NCBI GenBank assembly: GCA_004297725.1
Contig: SCUS01000080.1
Span: forward strand, 92,831-156,830
Length of the DNA stretch: 64,000 nucleotides
Source of the DNA: Myxococcaceae bacterium
Lineage (GTDB): Bacteria > Myxococcota_A > Polyangia > Polyangiales > Ga0077539
Direction of reading: 5' to 3'
Positions 1 to 7,162 of the stretch are shown here, one piece after another (the stretch's first letter is position 1; each line of letters starts with the position of its first letter). Both the position numbers and the translations under genes were made by a program. The notes under the pieces were generated by a model, which saw only the letters and a program-made list of their open reading frames with translations, was not told where the DNA came from and did not search any database.

Positions 1-215
1 TGATGTACCCCATCGTGAGCGCGCTCTGGACGGCGCAGCTCAGCGAGGCGCCGCCCACCTTCGTCGACTACGCCCGCTGGCTCTGCGTCGCCGACGGCGA
101 CAAGGCCCTCCGCGAGCTGAAGTTCCGCCCGGCGTTCACGACCCGCGAGGCGGTGCTCGACTACGCCCACTCCCAGCGGATGCGCGACGCGCACCTGCTC
201 CGCACGACCCCCTGA
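1..215 (+). CDS. C-terminal end of a probable NAD-dependent epimerase/SDR protein (partial)
   Basis: Only the last ~70 codons lie in the window; the frame runs in from the left edge, so the first visible ATG at 3 is probably internal. The tail has a DYARWLCVADG-KA-ReLkFRPaFtTReAVLDY pattern. I recognise this as the C-terminal substrate-side end of extended SDR (NAD-dependent epimerase/dehydratase) proteins, where a renamed sugar or lipid substrate would be handled. The Rossmann domain is outside the window, so this rests on the tail alone. It is followed after 35 bases by an acyltransferase gene on the same strand, a pairing that suggests a lipid or cell-envelope role (inference). Confidence 0.5.
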   Translation, partial: MYPIVSALWTAQLSEAPPTFVDYARWLCVADGDKALRELKFRPAFTTREAVLDYAHSQRMRDAHLLRTTP

Positions 216-250
216 GCCTCTGATCCCCCTTCACGAGCGGTTCACCCCCT

Positions 251-1528
251 ATGGCGCGCAAAGTCCTCGGCAACGACCCCTTCGGCGGCGACTCCCCGAA
301 GCCCGCGACGGCCTCCGCGAAGAAGCCGGTGCCCCCCGCGAAGAAGAGCGCGGCGGCGGCGAAGAAGGGAGAGAAGAAGAAGCCCGCGGTCACGGAGGAG
401 GCCCCTGCCATCACGGCGGCTCCGGATCCGGCTCCGGCTCCGGACTCCCCCGCTCCATCCCTGGAGAAGGCCGCTGGGGCCGAGGTCGAGGAGCCCTCGC
501 TGGAGTCCGTGATCGCCCAGCTCGACGCGCTGCTCGACCAGGCCAGGGACCCGGCCGAGAGCCGCCCCCTGCTCGACCGGCTGGCGTCGCGCCTGAAGGC
601 GCTGACCCGGCCCGAGGAGGAGCGCGCCCTGGCCCCCGCGCCCGCCGCCGCGCCGGTGCTCGACGACGAGCCCTTCGACGCCGCGCGCGAGCTCCTCGGG
701 AGCGACTACTACCTCCGCCGATGGGGGCAGACCGCCATCCGCGATCGCTCCGAGGAGGTCGACGACTTCGGCCTCGACCCGGAGTACGCGCGCCGCTGGC
801 AGCCGGTGTGGGACCTCCTCTATGACCGCTGGTGGCGCGTCGAGGTCGAGGGGATCGAGAACGTCCCCACGACCGGGCGCGTGGCGCTGGTGGCCAACCA
901 CTCGGGCGCCATCCCCCTCGACGGGATCATGCTGGCCACGGCGCTGCGCAAGGAGCACCCGGGCGCTCGCCCCCTGCGCTGGCTCGCGGAGGACTTCATC
1001 TTCCACTTCCCCTTCGCGGGCGCCTACCTCAACCGCCTCGGCGCCGTGCGCGCCTGCCAGGAGAACGCCGAGCGGCTGCTGCGCAAGGACGCCTGCCTCG
1101 CGCTCTTCCCCGAAGGGGTGAAGGGCATCGCCAAGCCCTTCCGCGAGCGCTACCAGCTCCAGCGCTTCGGCCGCGGCGGGCACATCAAGCTGGCCATCCG
1201 CACCGGGACCCCGATCATCCCGGTGACCATCGTCGGGGCGGAGGAGACCTGGCCGATGCTCTTCCAGTCGGGGCGGCTGTCGAAGATGCTGGGGCTGCCC
1301 TTCGTGCCCATCACCCCGACCTTTCCCCTGCTCGGTCCGCTCGGGCTCGCGGGGCTCCCGGCGCGCTGGAAGATCGTCTTCGGCGAGCCCATGGCCATGG
1401 ACGCCTACCGCCCCGAGCAGAGCGAGGACATCGTGCTGGTCAACCGGCTCAACGAGAAGCTGAGAGAGACCATCCAGGGCACGCTCGACCGGCTGCTGCG
1501 GGCGCGCCAGTCGGTCTTCAAGGGATAA
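251..1528 (+). CDS. PlsC-like lysophospholipid acyltransferase with Lys/Ala-rich N-terminus
   Basis: 425 aa. The C-terminal half (about residues 190-410) is an LPLAT/PlsC-type acyltransferase: the HX4D catalytic motif appears as NHSGAIPLD and the second block as LFPEGVKG. Such enzymes transfer acyl chains to lysophospholipids or related alcohols at the inner membrane. The first ~100 residues are low-complexity, rich in Lys-Lys-Ala and Pro, like histone-H1-type tails; this is unusual for a PlsC protein and might be a nucleic-acid- or membrane-contacting extension. Residues ~110-190 are predicted helical. The gene sits 35 bases after an SDR-type gene and ends 14 bases before a convergent gene, with a hairpin between them. 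The exact acyl acceptor is unknown. Confidence 0.8.
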   Translation: MARKVLGNDPFGGDSPKPATASAKKPVPPAKKSAAAAKKGEKKKPAVTEEAPAITAAPDPAPAPDSPAPSLEKAAGAEVEEPSLESVIAQLDALLDQARDPAESRPLLDRLASRLKALTRPEEERALAPAPAAAPVLDDEPFDAARELLGSDYYLRRWGQTAIRDRSEEVDDFGLDPEYARRWQPVWDLLYDRWWRVEVEGIENVPTTGRVALVANHSGAIPLDGIMLATALRKEHPGARPLRWLAEDFIFHFPFAGAYLNRLGAVRACQENAERLLRKDACLALFPEGVKGIAKPFRERYQLQRFGRGGHIKLAIRTGTPIIPVTIVGAEETWPMLFQSGRLSKMLGLPFVPITPTFPLLGPLGLAGLPARWKIVFGEPMAMDAYRPEQSEDIVLVNRLNEKLRETIQGTLDRLLRARQSVFKG

Positions 1529-1529
1529 C

Positions 1530-1544
1530 GAGGCGCTCCGCCTC
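1530..1544. terminator. hairpin between convergent genes
   Basis: GAGGCG-CTC-CGCCTC is a perfect 6-bp stem with a 3-base loop, directly at the two convergent stop codons. There is no U-tract, so it is a weak candidate bidirectional terminator. Confidence 0.4.
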
Positions 1545-2250
1545 AGCGCTGCTGGCGCATCATCGGCCGGCCCATCCTCGGCCGCGTATGCACCGGCGCC
1601 GGATCCACGACCGGCGTACCCATCCTCGGAGCGATGTCCCCCTGCACCATCTGCCCCTGGATCTCCTCCAGGGGAACGGGCGCCGCCGTCACCGGAGGAG
1701 CCACCCGGGGCGCCACCGTCGGCGCAGCGATCGTCGGCACCGGTGAACCCATCCGCGCGAAGGCGAAGGCCACGGCGCCCGCGGCGAGCGCGGTCACGGC
1801 CCCCGCGGCGGCGACGAGCTGCACCCGCTTGCGGCGCACCCCGACGGGGCAGTCGGCCGTGAGGATCGTCCCGTCGGTGCGGCGGAAGTACCGGACGCAG
1901 AGGTCGCCCTCCTTCGAGCGCACCAGCGCCTCGGCGGCCTCGCGGGTCATCGCCGAGAGGTTGTAGACGTTCTTCCTGCAGCTCCCGCAGAAGCGCGATT
2001 GCTCGTCGCCGGTCATCGCGTCCCAGCGCTCGTGGCAGGGCGAGGCCACCCGGATGTCGTCGAGCATCGGCAGCCTGCGCGGGGCGCGGGCGTGGAGCTC
2101 GCGGCGCACGGCGTCGAGCTCGGTGATCAGCCTCGGCTCGCTGCGGGCCGCGCGCTCGAGCCGGGCGCGCTCGTCACGGATGCCAGCGAGCTCCTGCTCG
2201 AGCTGGGAGAGACGGATCTGCAGGGCTTCGACGTCGTTGCGGTAGCTCAT
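1543..2250 (-). CDS. Cys-rich cytosolic/membrane hypothetical protein (CxWxxMxGDExxRFCxxC type)
   Basis: 235 aa. Residues ~1-55 form a coiled coil (LQIRLSQLEQELAGIRDERARLE). Residues ~65-135 carry a small Cys-containing domain: SPCHERWDAM, RFCGSCRKNVYNLSAMT, LCVRYFRRTDGTILTADCP. The CxxC plus two further Cys could bind zinc. A single membrane segment follows (about 140-165, AAAGAVTALAAGAVAFAFA), then a Pro/Val-rich tail. I know this domain as a recurrent uncharacterised family in large-genome myxobacteria, often fused to other modules; no function is assigned. The start at 2250 begins MSYRNDVEALQ; no clear SD is visible. Confidence 0.7.
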   Translation of the reverse strand: MSYRNDVEALQIRLSQLEQELAGIRDERARLERAARSEPRLITELDAVRRELHARAPRRLPMLDDIRVASPCHERWDAMTGDEQSRFCGSCRKNVYNLSAMTREAAEALVRSKEGDLCVRYFRRTDGTILTADCPVGVRRKRVQLVAAAGAVTALAAGAVAFAFARMGSPVPTIAAPTVAPRVAPPVTAAPVPLEEIQGQMVQGDIAPRMGTPVVDPAPVHTRPRMGRPMMRQQR

Positions 2251-2328
2251 GGCCCGGGTTGGGACGGACGAGCCCGCGAAGAGTTTTGGTGGGGTGGAGA
2301 CGAATTCCGCGCGAGCGCGCGGAGGCCC

Positions 2329-2964
2329 TTACATCCGCAGCACCTTGAAGGCGTGGGCCCACTGGTTGCGCAGGAAGCCCGGGGCGCACCAGAGCTGGCA
2401 GAGCGGCTCGATGGCGCGGGCCCCCTCCACGCCGCCGACGTCCTCGGCGTCCCAGCCGAACTGCTCGAGGATGCCCGTGACCTGGGCCTTCGCCCCGGCG
2501 TCGTCGCCCGCGATGAACATCGTCGGTCGCCCGCCGGGGAAGCTCGGGTTGACCATGAACGCGTTGCCCACCGACGAGAAGGCCTTCACGAAGCGGGCGC
2601 CCGGCGCGGCCTTCTGCAGCCGCTCCATCAGCGAGTCGTTGGGCCCGGTGAAGTACGGAAGGATGCCGTTGACCGGACCGCCGGCGATGGGGTTGGTCGC
2701 GTCGATCACCGTCTTGCCCTCCAGCGAGCGGGCGAGGCCCTTCACGAGCTCTTCGGCCACGCGCCCCGCGACGCCCAGCACCAGCACCTCGCCGTGCGCC
2801 GCGACCGCCTCGAAGGTGCCCTCCGCGACGCCGTTCTCCGCCGACCAGCCCGCGAGCTTCGTGCCCTCGCGGCTGCCGATGCGCACGTCGTGGCCGTGCT
2901 TCTTGAACCCCAGCGCGAGCACCTTGCCCACGTCCCCCGACCCGAGAACTCCCACCTTCGCCAT
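2329..2964 (-). CDS. NADP oxidoreductase, F420-dependent-reductase-like (F420_oxidored family)
   Basis: 211 aa, a typical length. The N-terminus MAKVGVLGSGDVGKVLALGF is a dinucleotide-binding GxGxxG Rossmann motif, followed by HDVRIGSRE, where an Arg after the second strand favours NADP(H). Later VIDATNPI is typical of the NADPH:F420 oxidoreductase-like family. Many members in organisms without F420 are simple NADP-binding reductases, so the substrate is unknown. The start at 2964 has a strong SD (GAGGAGGA, 5-7 bases upstream). About 90 bases upstream is a TTACC-N6-GGTAA palindrome overlapping a possible promoter, so repressor control is plausible. Confidence 0.75.
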   Translation of the reverse strand: MAKVGVLGSGDVGKVLALGFKKHGHDVRIGSREGTKLAGWSAENGVAEGTFEAVAAHGEVLVLGVAGRVAEELVKGLARSLEGKTVIDATNPIAGGPVNGILPYFTGPNDSLMERLQKAAPGARFVKAFSSVGNAFMVNPSFPGGRPTMFIAGDDAGAKAQVTGILEQFGWDAEDVGGVEGARAIEPLCQLWCAPGFLRNQWAHAFKVLRM

Positions 2965-3050
2965 CGTCGTCCTCCTCGTCGCCTTCGCGGCGACTCCATC
3001 ACAGGTGGCGGCGCGAGCCCGCTCCCGCGGCCGCCGCGACCGAAGCTATC

Positions 3051-3066
3051 TTACCCTCTCAGGTAA
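3051..3066 (-). promoter_or_regulatory. TTACC-N6-GGTAA operator, candidate
   Basis: A symmetric TTACC/GGTAA site upstream of the F420-reductase-like gene. Read on the minus strand it starts one base after a TTGACG hexamer and runs into TAAGAT. It therefore sits between possible -35 and -10 elements, where a repressor would block RNA polymerase. The half-sites resemble sites I associate with HxlR-type redox regulators, but no regulator gene is adjacent. Confidence 0.4.
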
Positions 3067-3069
3067 TCG

Positions 3070-3975
3070 TCAACCCCGTCGCAGCAGCGCCGCCGCCCGC
3101 GCCCAGTCCTCGGGCCGCGCGCCGTCGACCGCCGCGCCCTCCGTCGGCCAGGCCTCGCCCCGGGAGAGCGCCGCGGCCAGCGCGTCCAGCCACGGGGTCG
3201 CCGCCAGCGCGTCTCCGCCCAGCCAGAGCCCCGCCCCCGCGCTCACGGCCTCCACCCGCCCGATCGGGACCGCCACCGACGCGGCCTCCCCCTCGGGCGC
3301 CTCCGCGGCCAGCGCCCCCTCGTCGGCGAGCTCCTCCGTCACCGTCACCGTCGCCCCCGCCCGCTCGGCCACCGCCGCCGCGAGCGCGCCCAGCACCGCC
3401 ATCGGGTCGCGCCCGCCGCCGAGCGCCACGGGCTCCTTCGAGCGCCAGCGGTCGAGCGCCCGCTCAGCCTCCGCGGCGTGCTCCGCGGGCAGCGCGACGG
3501 GATCATCCCACCCCGCGATCATCTCCAGCAGCACCGCGCCGGACGGCGACAGGTCGTAGCCCAGCACCGCCGCGGGTCGGTGCGCGACGGCGATCCACTC
3601 GCGCCCGAAGTAGGCCGCGGAGATACCCGACCGGGTAAAGCCACGCAGCCACGGGCGCACGTTGCGGTTGAGCAGCGTCGCGAGCGTCGCGTCGGAGTAG
3701 AGCGAGTCTGTTGCCGGGAGTGCCAGCGAGCACCAGAGCGCGCGGCGCCCGATCCAGGCCGCGGTGCCCGTCGTACGGCGACGCACCACCTCGGGGAACA
3801 CCGTCACCGCCGAGCGCCTCTGCCTCGCGCCGAGCACCACCACCGGGCCCTCGACGAGCGAGCAGGCGAGCCACGTCTCGCCGCGGTCGGCCCGGCGCAG
3901 GACGGCGTCTCCCAGCGCCGCGGCGGCGCGCGGCGATCGGGCGGTGATGGGGGTCTGTCGGAGCGTCGGCTCCAT
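3070..3975 (-). CDS. lipoate/biotin protein ligase-like protein, probably degenerate
   Basis: 301 aa. The section VVRRRTTGTAAWIGRRALWCSLALP (about residues 64-88) resembles the RRxTGGGAVxHxxGxLxxSL block of LplA/LipB/BirA-fold ligases. The following FTRSGISAAYFGREWIAVAHRPA corresponds to the region around the catalytic Lys (GxKIxGSAxRR) of lipoate ligases, but an Arg/Glu pair stands where that Lys is expected. If so, the protein may not transfer lipoate and could have another role. The C-terminal ~130 residues are Ala/Glu-rich and not recognised. It lies 30 bases downstream of a secreted-protein gene on the same strand. The assignment rests on pattern only. Confidence 0.45.
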   Translation of the reverse strand: MEPTLRQTPITARSPRAAAALGDAVLRRADRGETWLACSLVEGPVVVLGARQRRSAVTVFPEVVRRRTTGTAAWIGRRALWCSLALPATDSLYSDATLATLLNRNVRPWLRGFTRSGISAAYFGREWIAVAHRPAAVLGYDLSPSGAVLLEMIAGWDDPVALPAEHAAEAERALDRWRSKEPVALGGGRDPMAVLGALAAAVAERAGATVTVTEELADEGALAAEAPEGEAASVAVPIGRVEAVSAGAGLWLGGDALAATPWLDALAAALSRGEAWPTEGAAVDGARPEDWARAAALLRRG

Positions 3976-4005
3976 GATTGGGGGGCTACAGGGCGGGGCG
4001 CGCGG

Positions 4006-4797
4006 CTAGCGCATCCCGGGCGGGCGCTCGGCGTCGGCGCCGGGCTGTACCACCACGGCGGGACCACCGAGGCGCGGACCGGACTCGCGCGGCACCACGG
4101 CGTTGGTGGTGACGGGAGAGCCGATCTCGACCTGCTGCATGGCGCCGCTGGGCAGCCGGAGGCGCATCGTCTCCGGGGCCTGGAAGGGGGGGAAGTCGAT
4201 GTAGACGAACTGGAGCCCCTGGGGGCCGGGCTCCTGGGACATGCGGTGGTCCACCTCGGCGCGCACCTGCACGACCAGGTCGACGCCGCCGCGAACGCTG
4301 CGGAGGAAGGCGCGGGTCACCGGGGTGTCGAAGGCCTCGGTGATGAGCGGGCGGCGGTTGTTCGACAGCCCGACCCTCCCCCCGGCGATGTGGAACACCC
4401 GCGTCAGCGGAGTGCGCGTCTCGGTGACCACCCCGGGGCGCGTCATCGCCACGAACACCCGGCTCCCGCCAGGGACCATCTGGAAGCCCGGCCAGGCCAC
4501 CACGGGCACCTGGCTCCTGCCCTGTCGCGCCAGGCGACGGAGGCCCGGCGCCAGCGAGGCCACCCCGGGCGTCACGCCTCCGTACTCCTCGGGCCGATGC
4601 GCTCGCGCGCCGTCGAGCCGACGCGTACCCACCTGGCGCTGGCCAGGATCCTGACCCGCCGAGGGCACCACCCCGATGGACGAGGTCCCGTTCGGGGTGC
4701 CCCCCACCACGGTGTACCCGCCCTGCTGGGCCTGCGCGGCCGTCGCCCCGAGCGCGACCACGCCCGCCATCGCGAGCCCGAAGCCCCACTGCCGCAT
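4006..4797 (-). CDS. secreted hypothetical protein with signal peptide
   Basis: 263 aa from the chosen ATG at 4797, which gives a clean Sec signal peptide (MRQWGFGLAMAGVVALGATAAQAQ) and has GAGG 6-7 bases upstream. An ATG at 4809 and longer upstream starts are possible but add a Cys-rich stretch before the signal. The mature protein is Gly/Pro/Arg-rich at first, then has a predicted beta-rich region (VFVAMTRPGVV, GGVDLVVQVRAEVDHRM, GLQFVYIDFPPF) resembling a periplasmic adhesion or AMIN-like fold. No catalytic motif is visible and no family was recognised. It is divergent from the histidine kinase gene at 4925, so shared promoter control is possible. Confidence 0.6.
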   Translation of the reverse strand: MRQWGFGLAMAGVVALGATAAQAQQGGYTVVGGTPNGTSSIGVVPSAGQDPGQRQVGTRRLDGARAHRPEEYGGVTPGVASLAPGLRRLARQGRSQVPVVAWPGFQMVPGGSRVFVAMTRPGVVTETRTPLTRVFHIAGGRVGLSNNRRPLITEAFDTPVTRAFLRSVRGGVDLVVQVRAEVDHRMSQEPGPQGLQFVYIDFPPFQAPETMRLRLPSGAMQQVEIGSPVTTNAVVPRESGPRLGGPAVVVQPGADAERPPGMR

Positions 4798-4924
4798 CGA
4801 GTACCTCATCGCCAACGATTCCATCACGGCCCCGCAGGCGCTGCCAACTTCGCAGCACGGCCCGCGGCACATCTCCACATCCCTCCCCACAGCATTCCTC
4901 GCCTACACTCTCCGGCCGAGCATC

Positions 4925-6361
4925 GTGAACCCCTTCGCGAGCGTCACCTTCGCGTGGCTGACCGTCTACGTCTTCCTGCTCGCGAACTTCGTGTTCCTCG
5001 GGCTGTTTCGTCGCCTCGTGGGCGACGCCCGCTGCTTCGGCGCGCTGCTGGTGCTCAGCGTCCTCTACGACCTCGCCTCGGTGCTCCGCTACGGCCACCA
5101 GCCCGTCGGCCCCATCCCCTGGGAGCAGGTCCGCATCGCCGCCGGCCTCGGCTCCATGCCCGTCGCCCTCGACCTCGCCATGCGCCTCTCCGACGCCTCC
5201 CCGAAGGCGCGGCGCTGGCTCAAGCCCGCCTACGCCTGGTTCGGCGTGCTCCTCGCCCTCAACCTCTTCGGCGTCGTCGTGCACGACCACGAGTACGTCC
5301 AGCGGGTCGTGCTCGGGCCCTTCACCATCGTCTACCGCGAGGCGCACATCTCCCCCGCCGCGCAGCTCGCGATGTTCCCCGCGATCCTCGCGGCGCTGGT
5401 CTCCACCTCGTTCTATTTCTTCCGCGCGGCCCGCGCCCGGGGCCGCTGGATGTGGGGCGTCGCGCTCAGCTACCTCCTCGTCGCCTGCGGCGTCGTCCAC
5501 GACTCGACCACCGGCGTGACGCACCTCCCGTCGCCCTTCCTGCTCGAGCACTTCATGTTCATCCACATCGGGGCGCTGTCCTTCGTGTTCACCGCGCGCC
5601 TCGCCGAGGAGCTCTCCCGCCGCGACGACGAGCTCGCCCGGGTGCGCGACGCCCTCCAGCAGCGCGAGGCCCTCGCCGCGGTCGGGGAGCTCTCCGCCAT
5701 CGTCGCGCACGAGGTGCGCAACCCCCTCGCGATCATCCTCAACGCCGTCGCCTCGCTGCGCCGCCCGCTCCCCACGAGGGAGCGCGACCTGCTGCTGGGC
5801 ATCCTCGAGGAGGAGGCCGACCGCATCAACCGCATCGTCACCGACCTGCTCACCCTCGCCCGGCCGCTCCACCCGGAGGCCCGCGAGATCCTCCCGAAGG
5901 AGCTCATCCTCCGCTGCCTCGGGCCCGCCGAGCGCACGGGCACCGAGGTCGAGCTGCGCTCCAGCCCCGAGGCGGAGGCCCCCATCCAGTGCGACGCGCA
6001 CCTGCTACGGCACGCCCTCGAGAACGTCATCGAGAACGCCGTGCAGGCCATGGGGACGGGCGGCGCCCTCACCATCACCCTCGCCCGCAAGACCCGCCAG
6101 GGCGTCGCCGGGTGCGAGATCGCCGTCATCGACACCGGCGAGGGGATGAATACCGAGGTCCGTAACAGCGCGCGCAAGGCCTTCTTCACGACGCGCACCA
6201 CGGGCACCGGGCTCGGGCTCGCCATCGTCGACCGCATCCTCACCGCGCACCGCGGCGCCGTGGACATCGAGAGCAGCCGCGGCGAAGGGACCACGGTCCG
6301 TCTGTTCGTCCCCGAACCGCCCACCGCGGCGCCCTCCCCCTCGGGCCTGAGCCGGAAATGA
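4925..6361 (+). CDS. membrane sensor histidine kinase
   Basis: 478 aa from GTG 4925 (VNPFASVTFAWLTVY...), chosen because the frame upstream translates to non-membrane Pro/Ala-rich sequence overlapping the divergent gene. About seven hydrophobic segments fill residues ~1-215. A HisKA domain follows with the phospho-acceptor His in IVAHEVRNPL, and then a HATPase_c domain with N box (ENVIENAVQAM), DTGEGM and GTGLGLAIV. It would sense a membrane-related cue and pass phosphate to an unlinked regulator; no response regulator gene is adjacent. The lack of periplasmic loops of any size suggests sensing inside the bilayer (inference). Confidence 0.85.
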   Translation: MNPFASVTFAWLTVYVFLLANFVFLGLFRRLVGDARCFGALLVLSVLYDLASVLRYGHQPVGPIPWEQVRIAAGLGSMPVALDLAMRLSDASPKARRWLKPAYAWFGVLLALNLFGVVVHDHEYVQRVVLGPFTIVYREAHISPAAQLAMFPAILAALVSTSFYFFRAARARGRWMWGVALSYLLVACGVVHDSTTGVTHLPSPFLLEHFMFIHIGALSFVFTARLAEELSRRDDELARVRDALQQREALAAVGELSAIVAHEVRNPLAIILNAVASLRRPLPTRERDLLLGILEEEADRINRIVTDLLTLARPLHPEAREILPKELILRCLGPAERTGTEVELRSSPEAEAPIQCDAHLLRHALENVIENAVQAMGTGGALTITLARKTRQGVAGCEIAVIDTGEGMNTEVRNSARKAFFTTRTTGTGLGLAIVDRILTAHRGAVDIESSRGEGTTVRLFVPEPPTAAPSPSGLSRK

Positions 6362-6431
6362 ACGCCGCGCCCGGCGGGCGCACCAGTCCCGAGGATGGAC
6401 CAACGGTTCGACCCCGAGATGGAGGCCCCCG

Positions 6432-7142
6432 ATGCGCACCGCCGCCGCCCTCACCCTGCTGGCCTCGCTGGTGTGCGCGCCGGCGATCGCCCTCGCCGAC
6501 CCCTTCCACTTCCAGGTCTCCGCGGGCACCGAGATCCCGCTGGCGCTCTCGCTCCGCGGTGACGTCGAGCTCCCCGGCCGGCTGAGGGTGATGGCCTCGG
6601 TCGGCACGACCCCCGAGCTCTACCGCGACGCCTTCAACGGCATCATCTCCGCCGCCGGGACCAGCTCGCAGACCTCCTCGGGCCTCTACGGCATCAGCCT
6701 CGACAGCGGCTCGATGTGGCGCATCCACGGCGGCTGGCGGCCCTTCCCCAACGCCGGGCTCCTGCTGATGGGAGGCTACGCCAGGCTCGACCTCTCGGGC
6801 ACCGCGAGCGCGAGCGAGCTCATCACCTCGGTCACCGGCCGCCCCCCGGCGCCGAACGTGCCCGAGGCCAACGGCGTCTACTCCATCGCCTCGACGCTGC
6901 ACACCGTCAACGCCGACCTGGGGTGGGAGTTCCTGTTCTTCGGCGACCGCCTGGTGCTCCAGATGGCGGTGGGCTTCATCGGAACCGTCGACTCCCGCAC
7001 GGCGATCACCCCGCGCTTCGCCTCGACCACCCCCGGCACCGCGGAGGCCCGCCGCACCGCGCAGGACTACGTCGACCACGTGCTGCGATCGTACGTCTTC
7101 CTCCCGACCTTCTCGCTCTCGCTGGGCTTCCGGCTCTTCTGA
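6432..7142 (+). CDS. outer-membrane beta-barrel-like protein
   Basis: 236 aa with a Sec signal peptide (MRTAAALTLLASLVCAPAIALA). The mature part has repeated amphipathic strands (FHFQVSAGTEIPLALSL, ADLGWEFLFFGDRLVLQMAVGFIG) and ends in LSLGFRLF, a terminal aromatic as expected for BAM-assembled barrels. The length fits an 8- to 10-strand barrel. It starts 70 bases after the kinase gene on the same strand and may be cotranscribed with it. Function unknown. Confidence 0.65.
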   Translation: MRTAAALTLLASLVCAPAIALADPFHFQVSAGTEIPLALSLRGDVELPGRLRVMASVGTTPELYRDAFNGIISAAGTSSQTSSGLYGISLDSGSMWRIHGGWRPFPNAGLLLMGGYARLDLSGTASASELITSVTGRPPAPNVPEANGVYSIASTLHTVNADLGWEFLFFGDRLVLQMAVGFIGTVDSRTAITPRFASTTPGTAEARRTAQDYVDHVLRSYVFLPTFSLSLGFRLF

Positions 7143-7143
7143 C

Positions 7144-7162
7144 CGGCCCTCAGGCGGGGCCG
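7144..7162. terminator. hairpin between convergent genes
   Basis: CGGCCC and GGGCCG are exact inverted repeats with a 7-base loop, placed at the junction of the convergent barrel and FG-GAP genes. No U-tract follows. Confidence 0.4.
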
